Assembly: GCF_000725125.1 (NCBI RefSeq)
Contig: NZ_JFCB01000007.1
Coordinates: 1 to 64,000 of the forward strand
Direction of reading: 5' to 3'
DNA length: 64,000 nt
From: Streptomyces toyocaensis
Lineage (GTDB): Bacteria; Actinomycetota; Actinomycetes; Streptomycetales; Streptomycetaceae
A program made the translations under genes and the position numbers. The notes below the pieces were generated by a model, which saw only the letters and a list, made by a program, of their open reading frames with translations, did not search any database and was not told the origin of the DNA. This document shows positions 1 to 8,227 of this stretch, in pieces. How positions within the stretch are numbered: the first letter of the stretch is position 1; every line of letters starts with the position of its first letter.

Positions 1-49
1 GCACGGCCCGGCGGTTCCGGGTGCGGGGCCTGCTCGTCGTCGGCGGGTG
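1..49. repeat. 49-bp direct repeat, copy 1
   Basis: This block recurs at 162-210 with one mismatch (position 18 here, C versus G). It begins GCACGGCCCGGCGGTTC and ends GTCGTCGGCGGGTG. The two copies are 161 bp apart and flank a member of a GC-rich intergenic repeat family at 55-90. It begins at the first base of the window, so more copies may lie upstream. No coding function is apparent. Confidence 0.85.
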
Positions 50-54
50 CGGGT

Positions 55-90
55 CGTGGGGGCTGGGCGCGCAGTTCCCCGCGCCCCTGA
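55..90 (-). repeat. Dispersed intergenic palindromic repeat, copy a
   Basis: Read on the minus strand this is the GGGGCGCGGGGAACTGCGCG type of element ending in CAGCCCCCAC. Related copies lie at 1121-1170, 38357-38417 and 43231-43270. It is imperfectly self-complementary (GGGGC against GCCCC outside, GCGC against GCGC inside), so it can fold as RNA or ssDNA. All copies seen are intergenic. I recall this family as common in Streptomyces genomes; its function is not established here. Confidence 0.7.
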
Positions 91-161
91 GGGTGTCCGG
101 GTGAGCGGGACCGCTTGTGCGCGGAGAGTTCAGGGCGCGGCGGGGCCGCGGGGGTGATCGG

Positions 162-210
162 GCACGGCCCGGCGGTTCGGGGTGCGGGGCCTGCTCGTCG
201 TCGGCGGGTG
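162..210. repeat. 49-bp direct repeat, copy 2
   Basis: Second copy of the block at 1-49 (48 of 49 identical). It ends about 65 bp before the isomerase-like gene, so it lies in that gene's upstream region. It could be a recombination duplicate or a regulatory repeat. Confidence 0.85.
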
Positions 211-260
211 GGGGAGGCGACAACGGAGTGGCTAGGAGGAGTCGGGGCGGACGTCGCGGG

Positions 261-266
261 TAGGGT
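261..266 (+). promoter_or_regulatory. -10-like TAGGGT of a probable leaderless promoter
   Basis: TAGGGT sits 8 nt before the ATG of the isomerase-like gene and no purine-rich Shine-Dalgarno lies between. This is the usual arrangement of a leaderless actinobacterial transcript. No convincing -35 is visible. Confidence 0.45.
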
Positions 267-274
267 CCGTTTTC

Positions 275-1075
275 ATGAAGCTGGCGTTCTCCACCCTCGG
301 CGTTCCCGGTCTGCCCCTCTCCGAGGTGACGGCCCTCGCGACCACGCACGGCTACCACGGCGTCGAGTTGCGCGCCCACCCCGAGGAACCCGTCCACCCG
401 GGGCTCACCCCCGGGCAGCGTGCCGATGTCGCAGCCGGGTTCAGGACGGCCGGCGTCGAGATCCTGGGCCTCGCCGGGTACACCCGGGTCGCCGCGCCCG
501 GTGAGGACGAACCCGTCCTCACCGAGCTGCGCGACCTCCTCGACCTCGCCCGGGACGTCGGCGCGCCCTTCGTCCGGGTCCTCCCGGGCGGCGACGCCGG
601 GCAGAGCCCGGAGGAGGCGGACGCGACGGCCGCACGGCGGCTGGGCACGGCCGCCGAGCACGCCGCCGACGTCGACGTACGCATCCTGCTGGAGACCCAC
701 GACTCGCACCGCACCGGTGCCGACGCGATGCGGGTCCTCGGGCTGGTGGGCCACCGCCAGGTGGGCGCCCTGTGGGACGTGATGCACACCTGGCTCGGCG
801 GTGAGCAGCCCCTGGAGAGCTTCGCGGCGCTCTCCCCCCACCTCGGCTACGTCCAGGTCAAGGACGTCGCCTCCGCCGACGACAGGACCCCGCTCGCGCT
901 CGGCGCCGGTGTCCTGCCGCTGACCGACGTCGTGGAGGTCCTGTCCCGGCACAGCTGGGACGGCTGGCTCTGCTGGGAGTACGAGAAGCGCTGGTACGAC
1001 GGTGCCGCGCCGCTGCCGGGGCTGCTCACGCCGGGTCGCGAACACCTGGCACGGCTGCTGAACGAGTCAGCCTGA
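275..1075 (+). CDS. Sugar phosphate isomerase/epimerase-like TIM-barrel protein
   Basis: A 266-residue cytoplasmic protein of the xylose-isomerase-like TIM-barrel family (AP_endonuc_2 fold). The likely metal ligands are visible: E140 in LLETHD, D168 and H171 in LWDVMH, and E235 in CWEYEKRW near the C-terminus, as in hydroxypyruvate isomerase and inosose-type epimerases. The family usually isomerises or epimerises small sugars or their phosphates; the substrate cannot be read from sequence. ATG follows a leaderless-type -10. The gene stands alone, convergent with the EamA gene and separated from it by a dispersed repeat. Confidence 0.85.
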   Translation: MKLAFSTLGVPGLPLSEVTALATTHGYHGVELRAHPEEPVHPGLTPGQRADVAAGFRTAGVEILGLAGYTRVAAPGEDEPVLTELRDLLDLARDVGAPFVRVLPGGDAGQSPEEADATAARRLGTAAEHAADVDVRILLETHDSHRTGADAMRVLGLVGHRQVGALWDVMHTWLGGEQPLESFAALSPHLGYVQVKDVASADDRTPLALGAGVLPLTDVVEVLSRHSWDGWLCWEYEKRWYDGAAPLPGLLTPGREHLARLLNESA

Positions 1076-1120
1076 CCCTCAGGGGACGCGGAGGAGAACC
1101 CCGGGAGCGGTCCGCGCGTG

Positions 1121-1170
1121 TGCGGGCGCGGCCACGCCGTGGCTGGTCGCGCGGTTCCCCGCGCCGCTGA
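1121..1170 (-). repeat. Dispersed intergenic palindromic repeat, copy b
   Basis: On the minus strand this reads CAGCGGCGCGGGGAACCGCG followed by CGACCAGCC and then a short internal hairpin (CACGGCGTGG). It is a variant of the copy at 55-90 carrying an extra hairpin. It lies in the 127-bp gap between two convergent genes, where it could also serve as a bidirectional terminator. Confidence 0.6.
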
Positions 1171-1202
1171 GGTGTTTCGCTTCCCGGGGTGATCCATCCT
1201 CC

Positions 1203-2120
1203 TCACCGGGCGGCCGGGGAGGGCTCCGCGGGCGTCTCCGCCCGGTGGGCCGGAACCGCCGCCGGACGGCGGAACGTCACCGACGCCAGTGCCACCCCGC
1301 CCACCAGCAGGGCCGCCGCGCACCACCGCAGCGGAGTCACCGACTCGCCCAGGAACAGGGCGGCCGACGACATGCCGAAGACCGGGACGAGCAGGGAGAA
1401 CGGAGCGACCGTGGAGGCGGGGTGACGGCGCAGCAGCCAGCCCCAGGCGCCGAAGCCGAACACCGTGGCGCCCCAGGCGACGAAGAGCACCGTGCCCACG
1501 CCCGGCCAGTCCAGGCCGCGCAGCGCGTCGAGGCCGGCCGAGGGGCCCTCCAGCAGCAGGGAGAGGGCGAGCAGCGGGAGCACCGGCACGGTGCTCACCC
1601 AGATCATGAAGTTCAGGGCGTCCGGGGGTGCCGCCTTGCGGGTGAGGATGTTGGAGACGCCCCAGCAGGCCGCCGCCGCGACGACCAGGGCGAAGCCGGC
1701 CAGCGGGCCCGAGGTGCCCTCGTCGACCGCCGCGACGCCGATGCCGGCCAGTGCCACCGCCATGCCCAGCAGGCGGACGCGGGTGGGGCGTTCACCGAGG
1801 AGCGCGAAGGCGAACAGGGCCGTGAACACCGCCTGGATCTGCAGCACCAGCGACGACAGCCCGCCCGGCATCCCGGCGTCCATGCCGACGAACAGCAGCC
1901 CGAACTTGGCCACTCCCAGCGCCAGCCCCACGCCCACGATCCACTTCCACGCGACCTTGGGCCGCCCCACGAGGAACACCGCGGGCAGCGCCGCCACGAG
2001 GAAGCGCAGGGCGGAGAAGAGCAGCGGCGGGAAGTGGTCGAGTCCGACCTCGATGACGGTGAAGTTCACTCCCCACACGGCGGTGACGAGGACGGCGAGG
2101 AGCACGTGGGAAGGTCGCAT
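1203..2120 (-). CDS. EamA-family (DMT) membrane exporter
   Basis: A 305-residue inner-membrane protein with about ten hydrophobic segments arranged as two EamA repeats, the normal size for the drug/metabolite transporter superfamily. Members such as RhaT, YdcZ-type and RhtA-like proteins export amino acids or other metabolites; the substrate is not predictable. I chose the ATG giving MRPSHVLLAVLV because the first hydrophobic helix begins there; a GTG 24 nt upstream would add eight polar residues. It is divergent from a LysR regulator, the usual arrangement for a regulated exporter. The C-terminal tail is Ala/Pro/Glu-rich and cytoplasmic. Confidence 0.85.
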   Translation of the reverse strand: MRPSHVLLAVLVTAVWGVNFTVIEVGLDHFPPLLFSALRFLVAALPAVFLVGRPKVAWKWIVGVGLALGVAKFGLLFVGMDAGMPGGLSSLVLQIQAVFTALFAFALLGERPTRVRLLGMAVALAGIGVAAVDEGTSGPLAGFALVVAAAACWGVSNILTRKAAPPDALNFMIWVSTVPVLPLLALSLLLEGPSAGLDALRGLDWPGVGTVLFVAWGATVFGFGAWGWLLRRHPASTVAPFSLLVPVFGMSSAALFLGESVTPLRWCAAALLVGGVALASVTFRRPAAVPAHRAETPAEPSPAAR

Positions 2121-2178
2121 ACGTCGAGGATCACCGCCCGTCACACTTCAGCACCAGCGACGATTCCTGCATGGTTGG

Positions 2179-2250
2179 ATGAAGCATCGCTAACCGGTGA
2201 AGCATCGCTAACCGGTGAAGCACCACCGACCGATGAAGCACCACCGACCG
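2179..2250. repeat. Four tandem 18-bp repeats in a divergent promoter
   Basis: Two units read RTGAAGCATCGCTAACCG and two read RTGAAGCACCACCGACCG, head to tail with no gaps. They fill most of the gap between the EamA and LysR genes and end 16 bp before the LysR start codon. The 18-bp period is close to 1.7 helical turns. They could be a regulator-binding array or a slippage-prone microsatellite. Confidence 0.9.
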
Positions 2251-2266
2251 ACGGGGAGCCGCCGTC

Positions 2267-3184
2267 ATGCTCGACCTGCAGCGTCTGCGCGCCCTGCACG
2301 CCGTCTCGGTGCACGGCACCGTCGGTGCCGCCGCCGTGGCGCTCGGGTACACCTCGTCCGCCGTGTCCCAGCAGATCGCCAAGCTGGAGCGGGAGACCCG
2401 GACCGTGCTGCTGGAGCGGGAGGGCCGGGGCGTCCGGCTGACCGACGAGGCGCACCAGCTGGTGCGTGCCGCCCGGGAGCTGATCGCCATCGTGGAGCGG
2501 GCGGAGACGGAGCTGGAGGAGCGGCGCGGGGTGCCGGCCGGGCGGCTGGCCATCGCCGCGTTCGCCTCGGCGGCACGCGGTCTGATGCCGCCCGTGCTGG
2601 CCGACCTGGCCCGCCGGCATCCCGCGCTCGACACCCGGCTCACCGAGATCGACCCCCATCTCTCCGTGGACCTGGTCGCCAAGGGCGCCGTCGACCTCGT
2701 GGTCGCGCACGACTGGGACATCGCGCCGCTGCCCGCCCCGGCGGGCGTGGAGCAGGCGGTCATCGGGGACGACCTGTGCGACCTGCTGGTGCCCGAGGGG
2801 CATCCGTTCGCGGGACGTACGGCGGTGCGGCGGGAGGAGCTCGGCGGTGAGCGGTGGATCTGCCAGCCGCCGGGGCGGGTCTGCCACGAGTGGCTGGTGC
2901 GCACCCTGCGCGCGGCCGGGCACGAGCCGGAGATCGTCCACCAGGCCGACGAGAACCCGACCCTGGTCGCCCTGGTCGCGGCCGGGCTCGGCATCGCGCT
3001 GATCCCCCGGCTGGGGCGCGGTCCGCTGCCCGCGGGCGTCGTGGAGGTACCGCTCGACCCCATGCCCGTACGGCGGCTGTACGCGCTGTGGCGCACCGGC
3101 GCGGCCCGCCGCCCGGCGATCGCGGAGACCGTCCGCACGCTGCGCGGGCACTGGCCCGAGGTGTCGGCGCACACGCCCCGCTGA
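2267..3184 (+). CDS. LysR-family transcriptional regulator
   Basis: A 305-residue regulator of normal LysR length. Residues about 1-60 form the winged HTH (LDLQRLRALHAV, then SSAVSQQIAKLERE as the recognition helix region). Residues about 90-300 form the periplasmic-binding-protein-like effector domain. GGGGAG lies at normal spacing before the ATG. It is divergent from the EamA exporter across four 18-bp tandem repeats, so it probably controls the exporter and itself. The inducer is unknown. Confidence 0.9.
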   Translation: MLDLQRLRALHAVSVHGTVGAAAVALGYTSSAVSQQIAKLERETRTVLLEREGRGVRLTDEAHQLVRAARELIAIVERAETELEERRGVPAGRLAIAAFASAARGLMPPVLADLARRHPALDTRLTEIDPHLSVDLVAKGAVDLVVAHDWDIAPLPAPAGVEQAVIGDDLCDLLVPEGHPFAGRTAVRREELGGERWICQPPGRVCHEWLVRTLRAAGHEPEIVHQADENPTLVALVAAGLGIALIPRLGRGPLPAGVVEVPLDPMPVRRLYALWRTGAARRPAIAETVRTLRGHWPEVSAHTPR

Positions 3185-3542
3185 CCGACGTCGGCACCCG
3201 GCGGTCCCGGCTCAGGGGAGTCCGGACCGTGCGGGGAACCGGTCGCCGCCCCGGTCCGTCCCAGGGGCAGGCTGCCGGACGAGTCCTCCGTGGTGCGGTG
3301 TCGGCGACCGCTGCCGGCAGCGGTCGCCGGCCCACCCTCTCCGCCGTACCGCGGCCGGCAGCATGCCGTCACCGGTGCGCGCCCCCTCCCGTCGCGCCGG
3401 TGACGGCCCCACCCCGGCCGCTGCGCATTCCCTTGACTGGCAGAAACTTCCCGGATATTGGTGACCCCCTGGCAGTTTCCTTCAAGGATGTCCTTCAGCG
3501 GATCCCCGGCCCCCCGCGGATTCACCTTCCAAAGGAGCGCAC
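3185..3542 (+). promoter_or_regulatory. 358-bp upstream region of the GH3 gene
   Basis: No gene is seen here. TTGACT at 3433-3438 is a fair -35 match, with an AT-richer GATATT at 3454-3459 as a short-spaced -10 candidate. CTGGCAG occurs as a direct repeat at 3437-3443 and 3469-3475, 32 bp apart (three helical turns), which would suit a dimeric regulator. AAAGGAG precedes the GTG start of the GH3 gene. Confidence 0.4.
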
Positions 3543-5387
3543 GTGCCCGACAGCAGCACCGGAAGCACGGGAAGCACCGCACGTCCGTCCAGACGCGCCG
3601 TCATCGCCGCGACGGCGGGCGTCACCACCGCGCTGGCGGCCGGCGCGACCGTCCACGCGGCCGCCGGCCCGGCGACCCCCGACGACAGGAGGCTGCGCGC
3701 CCTCATCTCCCGCATGACCCTGGAGGAGAAGGTCGGCCAGCTGTTCGTGATGCGGGTCTACGGCCACTCCGCCACCGACCCGGACCAGGCCGACATCGAC
3801 GCCAACCTCAAGGAGATCGGCGTCCGCACGGCCGCCGAGCTGCTCGCCAGGTACCGGGTCGGCGGCATCATCTACTTCGCCTGGGCGCACAACACCCGTG
3901 CCCCGCACCAGATCGCGGACCTGTCCAACGGCATCCAGAAGGCCTCCCTCGGCCTGCCGCGCGGGCTGCCCGTGCTCATCTCCACCGACCAGGAGCACGG
4001 CATCGTGGCCCGCGTGGGCGAGCCCGCGACACTGTTCCCGGGGGCGATGGCCATCGGCGCGGGCGGCTCCCTCTCCGACGCCCGCAGCCTCGGCCGGATC
4101 GCGGGCCGCGAACTGCGGGCCCTGGGCATCCGCCAGAACTACTCCCCCGTGGCCGACGTCAACGTCAACCCGGCCAACCCCGTCATCGGCGTCCGCTCCT
4201 TCGGCTCCGACCCCGAGGCCGTCGCCTCTCTCGTCGCCGCGGAGGTCAGGGGCTACGAGTCGTCGCACGTCGCGTCGACGGCCAAGCACTTCCCCGGACA
4301 CGGCGACACGGTCGACGACAGCCACGCCAAGCTGCCGTACATCCACCACACCCGCGAGCAGTGGGAGCGGCTCGACGCGCCGCCGTTCCGTGCGGCGATC
4401 GCCGCGGGCATCGACTCGATCATGACCGCGCACATCGTCGTGCCGGCCCTCGACGGCTCCGAGGACCCCGCCACCCTGTCCCGCCCCATCCTCACCGGCA
4501 TCCTCCGGGAGGAACTCGGCTACGACGGCGTGGTCGTCACCGACTCCCTCGGCATGGAGGGCGTCCGTACCAAGTACGGCGACGACCGGGTGCCGGTGCT
4601 GGCCCTCAAGGCGGGCGTGGACCAGCTGCTCAACCCGCCGTCCCTGGACGTCGCGTGGAACGCCGTCCTGCGGGCGGTGCGGGACGGCGAGCTGACCGAG
4701 GACCGGCTCGACGAGTCGATCCTGCGGGTGCTGCGCCTGAAGGCGCGACTGGGCCTGTTCACGGACCCGTACGTCTCCCACGCCGGCGTCGACCGGACCG
4801 TCGGCACCCGCGCGCACCTGGCCGGCGCCGACCGGATCGCCGAGCGCACCACCACCCTGCTGGTCAACGAGGGCGGACTGCTGCCGCTGTCCCGGCGCAG
4901 CCGGCCGAGACTGCTGGTGGTCGGCGCCGACCCGGCCTCCCCGTCCGGCACGACGGGACCGCCGACCGGGGTCCTCGCCGCCGCCCTGACCGAGCTGGGC
5001 TTCACGGCCACCGCCCTGTCCACCGGCACGGCACCGTCCCCGGCGACCGTCGCCAAGGCGGTGGCGGCGGCCCAGGAGGCGGACGCGGTGGTCGTCGGGA
5101 CGTACAACGTCAGCGCCTCCAGCAGCCAGAAGACGCTCGTGGAGCAGTTGCTGGCCACCGGGAAGCCGGTGGTGGCGGTCGCCGTCCGCAACCCCTACGA
5201 CGTGGCCCACCTCCCCGGCGTGCGGGCGTATCTGGCGTCGTACTCCTGGACCGACGTCGAACTGCGGGCGGCGGCCCGGGTGATCGCGGGCAGGGTGAAC
5301 CCGCGCGGGACGCTGCCGGTCCCGGTGCAGCGGGCCGACGACCCGACGACGGTGCTGTACCCCGTCGGGCACGGGCTGAGGTACTAG
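3543..5387 (+). CDS. Secreted glycoside hydrolase family 3 (NagZ-like beta-N-acetylglucosaminidase)
   Basis: A 614-residue exoenzyme. The N-terminus carries a twin-arginine signal (RPSRRAVIAATAGV) and an alanine-rich h-region, so it is probably exported by Tat. The GH3 N-terminal barrel follows (about residues 50-380). It contains the KHFPGHGDTVDDSH signature, the Asp-His pair typical of GH3 N-acetylglucosaminidases rather than beta-glucosidases, and the nucleophile Asp in VVVTDSLGM. A C-terminal alpha/beta domain completes it. It likely trims GlcNAc from chitin or peptidoglycan fragments. GTG start with AAAGGAG. Intracellular NagZ lacks this signal and C-terminal domain. Confidence 0.9.
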   Translation: MPDSSTGSTGSTARPSRRAVIAATAGVTTALAAGATVHAAAGPATPDDRRLRALISRMTLEEKVGQLFVMRVYGHSATDPDQADIDANLKEIGVRTAAELLARYRVGGIIYFAWAHNTRAPHQIADLSNGIQKASLGLPRGLPVLISTDQEHGIVARVGEPATLFPGAMAIGAGGSLSDARSLGRIAGRELRALGIRQNYSPVADVNVNPANPVIGVRSFGSDPEAVASLVAAEVRGYESSHVASTAKHFPGHGDTVDDSHAKLPYIHHTREQWERLDAPPFRAAIAAGIDSIMTAHIVVPALDGSEDPATLSRPILTGILREELGYDGVVVTDSLGMEGVRTKYGDDRVPVLALKAGVDQLLNPPSLDVAWNAVLRAVRDGELTEDRLDESILRVLRLKARLGLFTDPYVSHAGVDRTVGTRAHLAGADRIAERTTTLLVNEGGLLPLSRRSRPRLLVVGADPASPSGTTGPPTGVLAAALTELGFTATALSTGTAPSPATVAKAVAAAQEADAVVVGTYNVSASSSQKTLVEQLLATGKPVVAVAVRNPYDVAHLPGVRAYLASYSWTDVELRAAARVIAGRVNPRGTLPVPVQRADDPTTVLYPVGHGLRY

Positions 5388-5530
5388 CCGCCGGTCGGAC
5401 CCCCTCCCCCGCCGGACGTAGCGCCCGTACGTCACACGCCCGGCGCACCCTCCCCAATGGGGTGAAAGCCCCCCGGATGTCTGGCGTGCCCCCTGCGGGC
5501 CGGGTCACGCTGGACGGGGGTGTCCGGGGG

Positions 5531-6181
5531 ATGACGATGCACGTGGGAAACAGGTGGCGGTCGCCGGCCGCGTACGCGGCGGTGTGCGCCGTGCTGCTCA
5601 CCGGCTGCCAGGGTGCGCCGGGCGGCGGCGCCGGAGGGGACCGGCCGGGCGGACGGGCGGCCACGGTGCCGCCGGGTGCGGCCCGGCCGTCCGGGTACGG
5701 GGCGGTGTTCCTCGCGGTCGACGAGTGCAGCTCCTTCGGCCGTACCAGCTTCACCGAGGTGTCCTGCGCCGGTGAGCGGGCCGCGGCCCGGGTGGTCGCC
5801 CGCCACGACGGGACGGCGCGCGACGGGCCGCGCTGCCCGGCGACCACGGACTTCGTGCTGCACATCAGCGAGCGGCGCCCCGCTTTCGACGAGGACGGCG
5901 ACGGGGTGGTGCCGCGGGGCTACGCCTGCATGCGCCACCTCCAGCCGCCGCACCCGGGGGACCCGGGCGGCGGGGGCGGGCCGCGCACCATCGTCGGCGA
6001 CTGCGTGCACTCCCTCGGCGACGGCAAGGTCCGCGAGACGGCCTGCGACGGCAGCGGCGAACACGAGCCCGAGTTCAAGGTGACGAAGGCCGTGGACACC
6101 CGGTCCGACTGCCCGGCGTCCACGGCCCTCTACGTCCGGCTCGGCGGGACCGCACCGGTGGGCTGCGCCCGCCCGGTGTAG
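5531..6181 (+). CDS. Putative secreted lipoprotein
   Basis: A 216-residue protein with a signal peptide ending in the lipobox LLTGC (Cys at about residue 24), followed by a flexible Gly/Pro linker. The mature part has several cysteines (DECSSF, EVSCAGE, PRCPATT, YACMRH, GDCVHS, ETACDG, SDCPAS), suggesting disulfides in an extracytoplasmic domain. I do not recognise the family. ATG follows a G-rich stretch; a second ATG two codons on is possible. It is downstream of the GH3 gene after 143 bp and is probably transcribed separately. Confidence 0.75.
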   Translation: MTMHVGNRWRSPAAYAAVCAVLLTGCQGAPGGGAGGDRPGGRAATVPPGAARPSGYGAVFLAVDECSSFGRTSFTEVSCAGERAAARVVARHDGTARDGPRCPATTDFVLHISERRPAFDEDGDGVVPRGYACMRHLQPPHPGDPGGGGGPRTIVGDCVHSLGDGKVRETACDGSGEHEPEFKVTKAVDTRSDCPASTALYVRLGGTAPVGCARPV

Positions 6182-6194
6182 TCCCGCCCGCGCC

Positions 6195-7628
6195 TTACGG
6201 CCGCAGCGTGTGCTGCCTCTCGACGTCCCGCTTGTCGAGCTTCGCGTCGAACTTCGCCAGCGGCTTCGCCGCCGCCGGGTTCTCCTGGACCGCGCTCGGG
6301 GCGACGTCCGCCCAGTCGAGGATGCGGGCCGTGGCGAACGCCTTCTGCTCCGCGACCAGTCCGGCCACGTTCGCGCCGTGGTTCATGCCGGGCGCGGTGA
6401 AGACGTAGGAGTCACGCGCGCCGCGTCCCAGACGGAACGGCTCGGCACCCCACGGGTCGTTCTCGCCGTACACGAACAGCATGTGGCGGGCGTTGTCACG
6501 GACCCAGTTGTCGACGCTGCGCATCACCCAGGGCTCGAACTCCATGTCGATCGAACGGGGCACGAAGTTGCGTGGCGGCTGGTAGCCGTAGCGGATGTAC
6601 TTCTTCTCGATGTGCGGGAACTGGATGGTGGGCGCGCCCAGCTGCGTGCCGGCCTGGTAGTAGTACGGCGTGTAGGGGCTGAGGCCCTGGTCCGTGTAGA
6701 ACCCGAAGCCGGAGATCGTGTCGATCGAGGTCCAGATCTCGTCGTCGGTGGCGTTCTCGGCGTCCGCCGGGATGTCCGCGCAGTCGGCGAGGGTGCTGTA
6801 CTGCCAGAAGCCCCACACGTAGTCGAGGACGACGGCCTCGTAGGCCCGGTCCAGGCCGCCGATGGTGGTGAAGGTGTAGCCGTTCTCGGCGGCGAGCGCC
6901 TCGTACTTCTCCTTCAGCGGCTCCCGGCGCACCAGCGCCTCGCGCTGGACGGCGTTCAGCCGGTCGCGGCACTCCTTGGTGCCGACGCCGGCGAAGAAGC
7001 GGTCGTAGGCCGAGTCCTCCTTGTTCACCACGTCGTTGGGGGCGACGTAGGCGACCACACCGTCCATGTCACGCGGGTAGAAGCGCTCGTAGTAGGTGGC
7101 GGTCATGCCGCCCTTGGAACCGCCCGTGGAGATCCAGTTCTCGGAGTAGATCCCCTTCAGCGCCTTGAAGATGCGGTGCTGGTCGCTGGCGGCCTGCCAG
7201 ATGTCCAGCTTCGACCAGTCGGCGGGCTCGGGCCGCGACGGGGTGAAGAAGCGGTACTCCATGGAGACCTGGTTGCCGTCCACGATCCGGGTCGGCTCGG
7301 CGCGGCGGGGCGTCGTGGAGACGCTGTAGCCGCCGGTGTAGAAGACGGTCGGCCGCGCGGTGTCCTTGTGCAGCACGGTGATCCGCTGCTGGAACGTGCC
7401 CTGGGAGGGCCTGCGGTGGTCGACCGGCTGGGTGTAGTTGAGGACGAAGAACCGGTACCCGGTGTACGGCTTCTCCTCGATCAGGCTCATGCCCGGAACG
7501 GAGAGCAGCCTCTCCTTGATGTCAGTGGTGCCGGTGGCCTCCGGCTCGGCGGCGGTGGCCGCCCCGGCCGTACTCAGTGTGCCTATGAGCACCGTGAGCG
7601 CCAGCAGCCATCTGAGCGCCTTGCGCAT
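6195..7628 (-). CDS. Secreted S37-family serine aminopeptidase (PS-10 peptidase type)
   Basis: A 477-residue exported peptidase of the Streptomyces S37 family (prolyl tri/tetrapeptidyl aminopeptidases). The signal peptide is MRKALRWLLALTVLIGTLST followed by an Ala-rich cleavage region. The mature alpha/beta-hydrolase carries the nucleophile motif STGGSKGG (S171). The start with GGGGAG at good spacing was preferred over an upstream one that would add 20 polar residues. It is convergent with the lipoprotein gene, 13 bp away. Such enzymes release short peptides from protein digests outside the cell. Confidence 0.88.
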   Translation of the reverse strand: MRKALRWLLALTVLIGTLSTAGAATAAEPEATGTTDIKERLLSVPGMSLIEEKPYTGYRFFVLNYTQPVDHRRPSQGTFQQRITVLHKDTARPTVFYTGGYSVSTTPRRAEPTRIVDGNQVSMEYRFFTPSRPEPADWSKLDIWQAASDQHRIFKALKGIYSENWISTGGSKGGMTATYYERFYPRDMDGVVAYVAPNDVVNKEDSAYDRFFAGVGTKECRDRLNAVQREALVRREPLKEKYEALAAENGYTFTTIGGLDRAYEAVVLDYVWGFWQYSTLADCADIPADAENATDDEIWTSIDTISGFGFYTDQGLSPYTPYYYQAGTQLGAPTIQFPHIEKKYIRYGYQPPRNFVPRSIDMEFEPWVMRSVDNWVRDNARHMLFVYGENDPWGAEPFRLGRGARDSYVFTAPGMNHGANVAGLVAEQKAFATARILDWADVAPSAVQENPAAAKPLAKFDAKLDKRDVERQHTLRP

Positions 7629-7724
7629 GCGCACTCCCCTGTGAGACAGATGTGCGCCGGAAGCTACTCGACCAACTCCCCCCAGCACCAGGGGACCTAG
7701 GGAAAACCCTCGGTCACCGCAGGC

Positions 7725-8111
7725 TCAGCACAGGATCCATCCGGAGCTGACGGACCCTGAGGCGACCCTGCCCTTCACCCACACGCAGCGGCGGCCGGCG
7801 TGCACGGTCACCGGCCCCGCGTGGTGCTGGTAACGCCCCTCGTCGACCACCGGCCGGCCGCCGCGTGCCCGCACGCTCACCGACATCTTCCGCTTGGCAC
7901 CCGGCTTCTTGGCGAGGGTGACGGCACAGACGTAGCCGCCGCGCTTGTAGACGACCACGGAGCCCGTGGTGAACGGCAGGGTGCGCACCTTGCGCCCCGG
8001 GCAGTGCGCGGCCGCCTGCGCCTCGGCCGGCGCGGCGACGGCGAGCAGTCCCGAGGCGGTCAGCACCGCAAGGCCCAGCGCGAGTCGCCGGCGTATCGCT
8101 CCACTGCCCAC
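7725..8111 (-). CDS. Small secreted protein, unknown function
   Basis: A 128-residue protein with an N-terminal signal (IRRRLALGLAVLTASGLLAV, then AAPAEAQAAA). The mature part of about 95 residues is basic and contains four Cys (AHCPG, YVCAV, RRCVW, WILC at the extreme C-terminus), which suggests two disulfides. GTG was chosen because GGGAGGA precedes it at normal spacing. I do not recognise the family; the pattern resembles small secreted Streptomyces proteins with a beta-rich fold. Confidence 0.7.
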   Translation of the reverse strand: MGSGAIRRRLALGLAVLTASGLLAVAAPAEAQAAAHCPGRKVRTLPFTTGSVVVYKRGGYVCAVTLAKKPGAKRKMSVSVRARGGRPVVDEGRYQHHAGPVTVHAGRRCVWVKGRVASGSVSSGWILC

Positions 8112-8227
8112 AGTCGTCCTCCCGTACCGCACCTGCCGCGTCAGGCGGCGTACGCGTGTACGGACGCATGACGTAGGCCGGATGGTTGCGCGGGGCCCCT
8201 GACGGCCCCCCGGCCGGGGCAGCCCGC

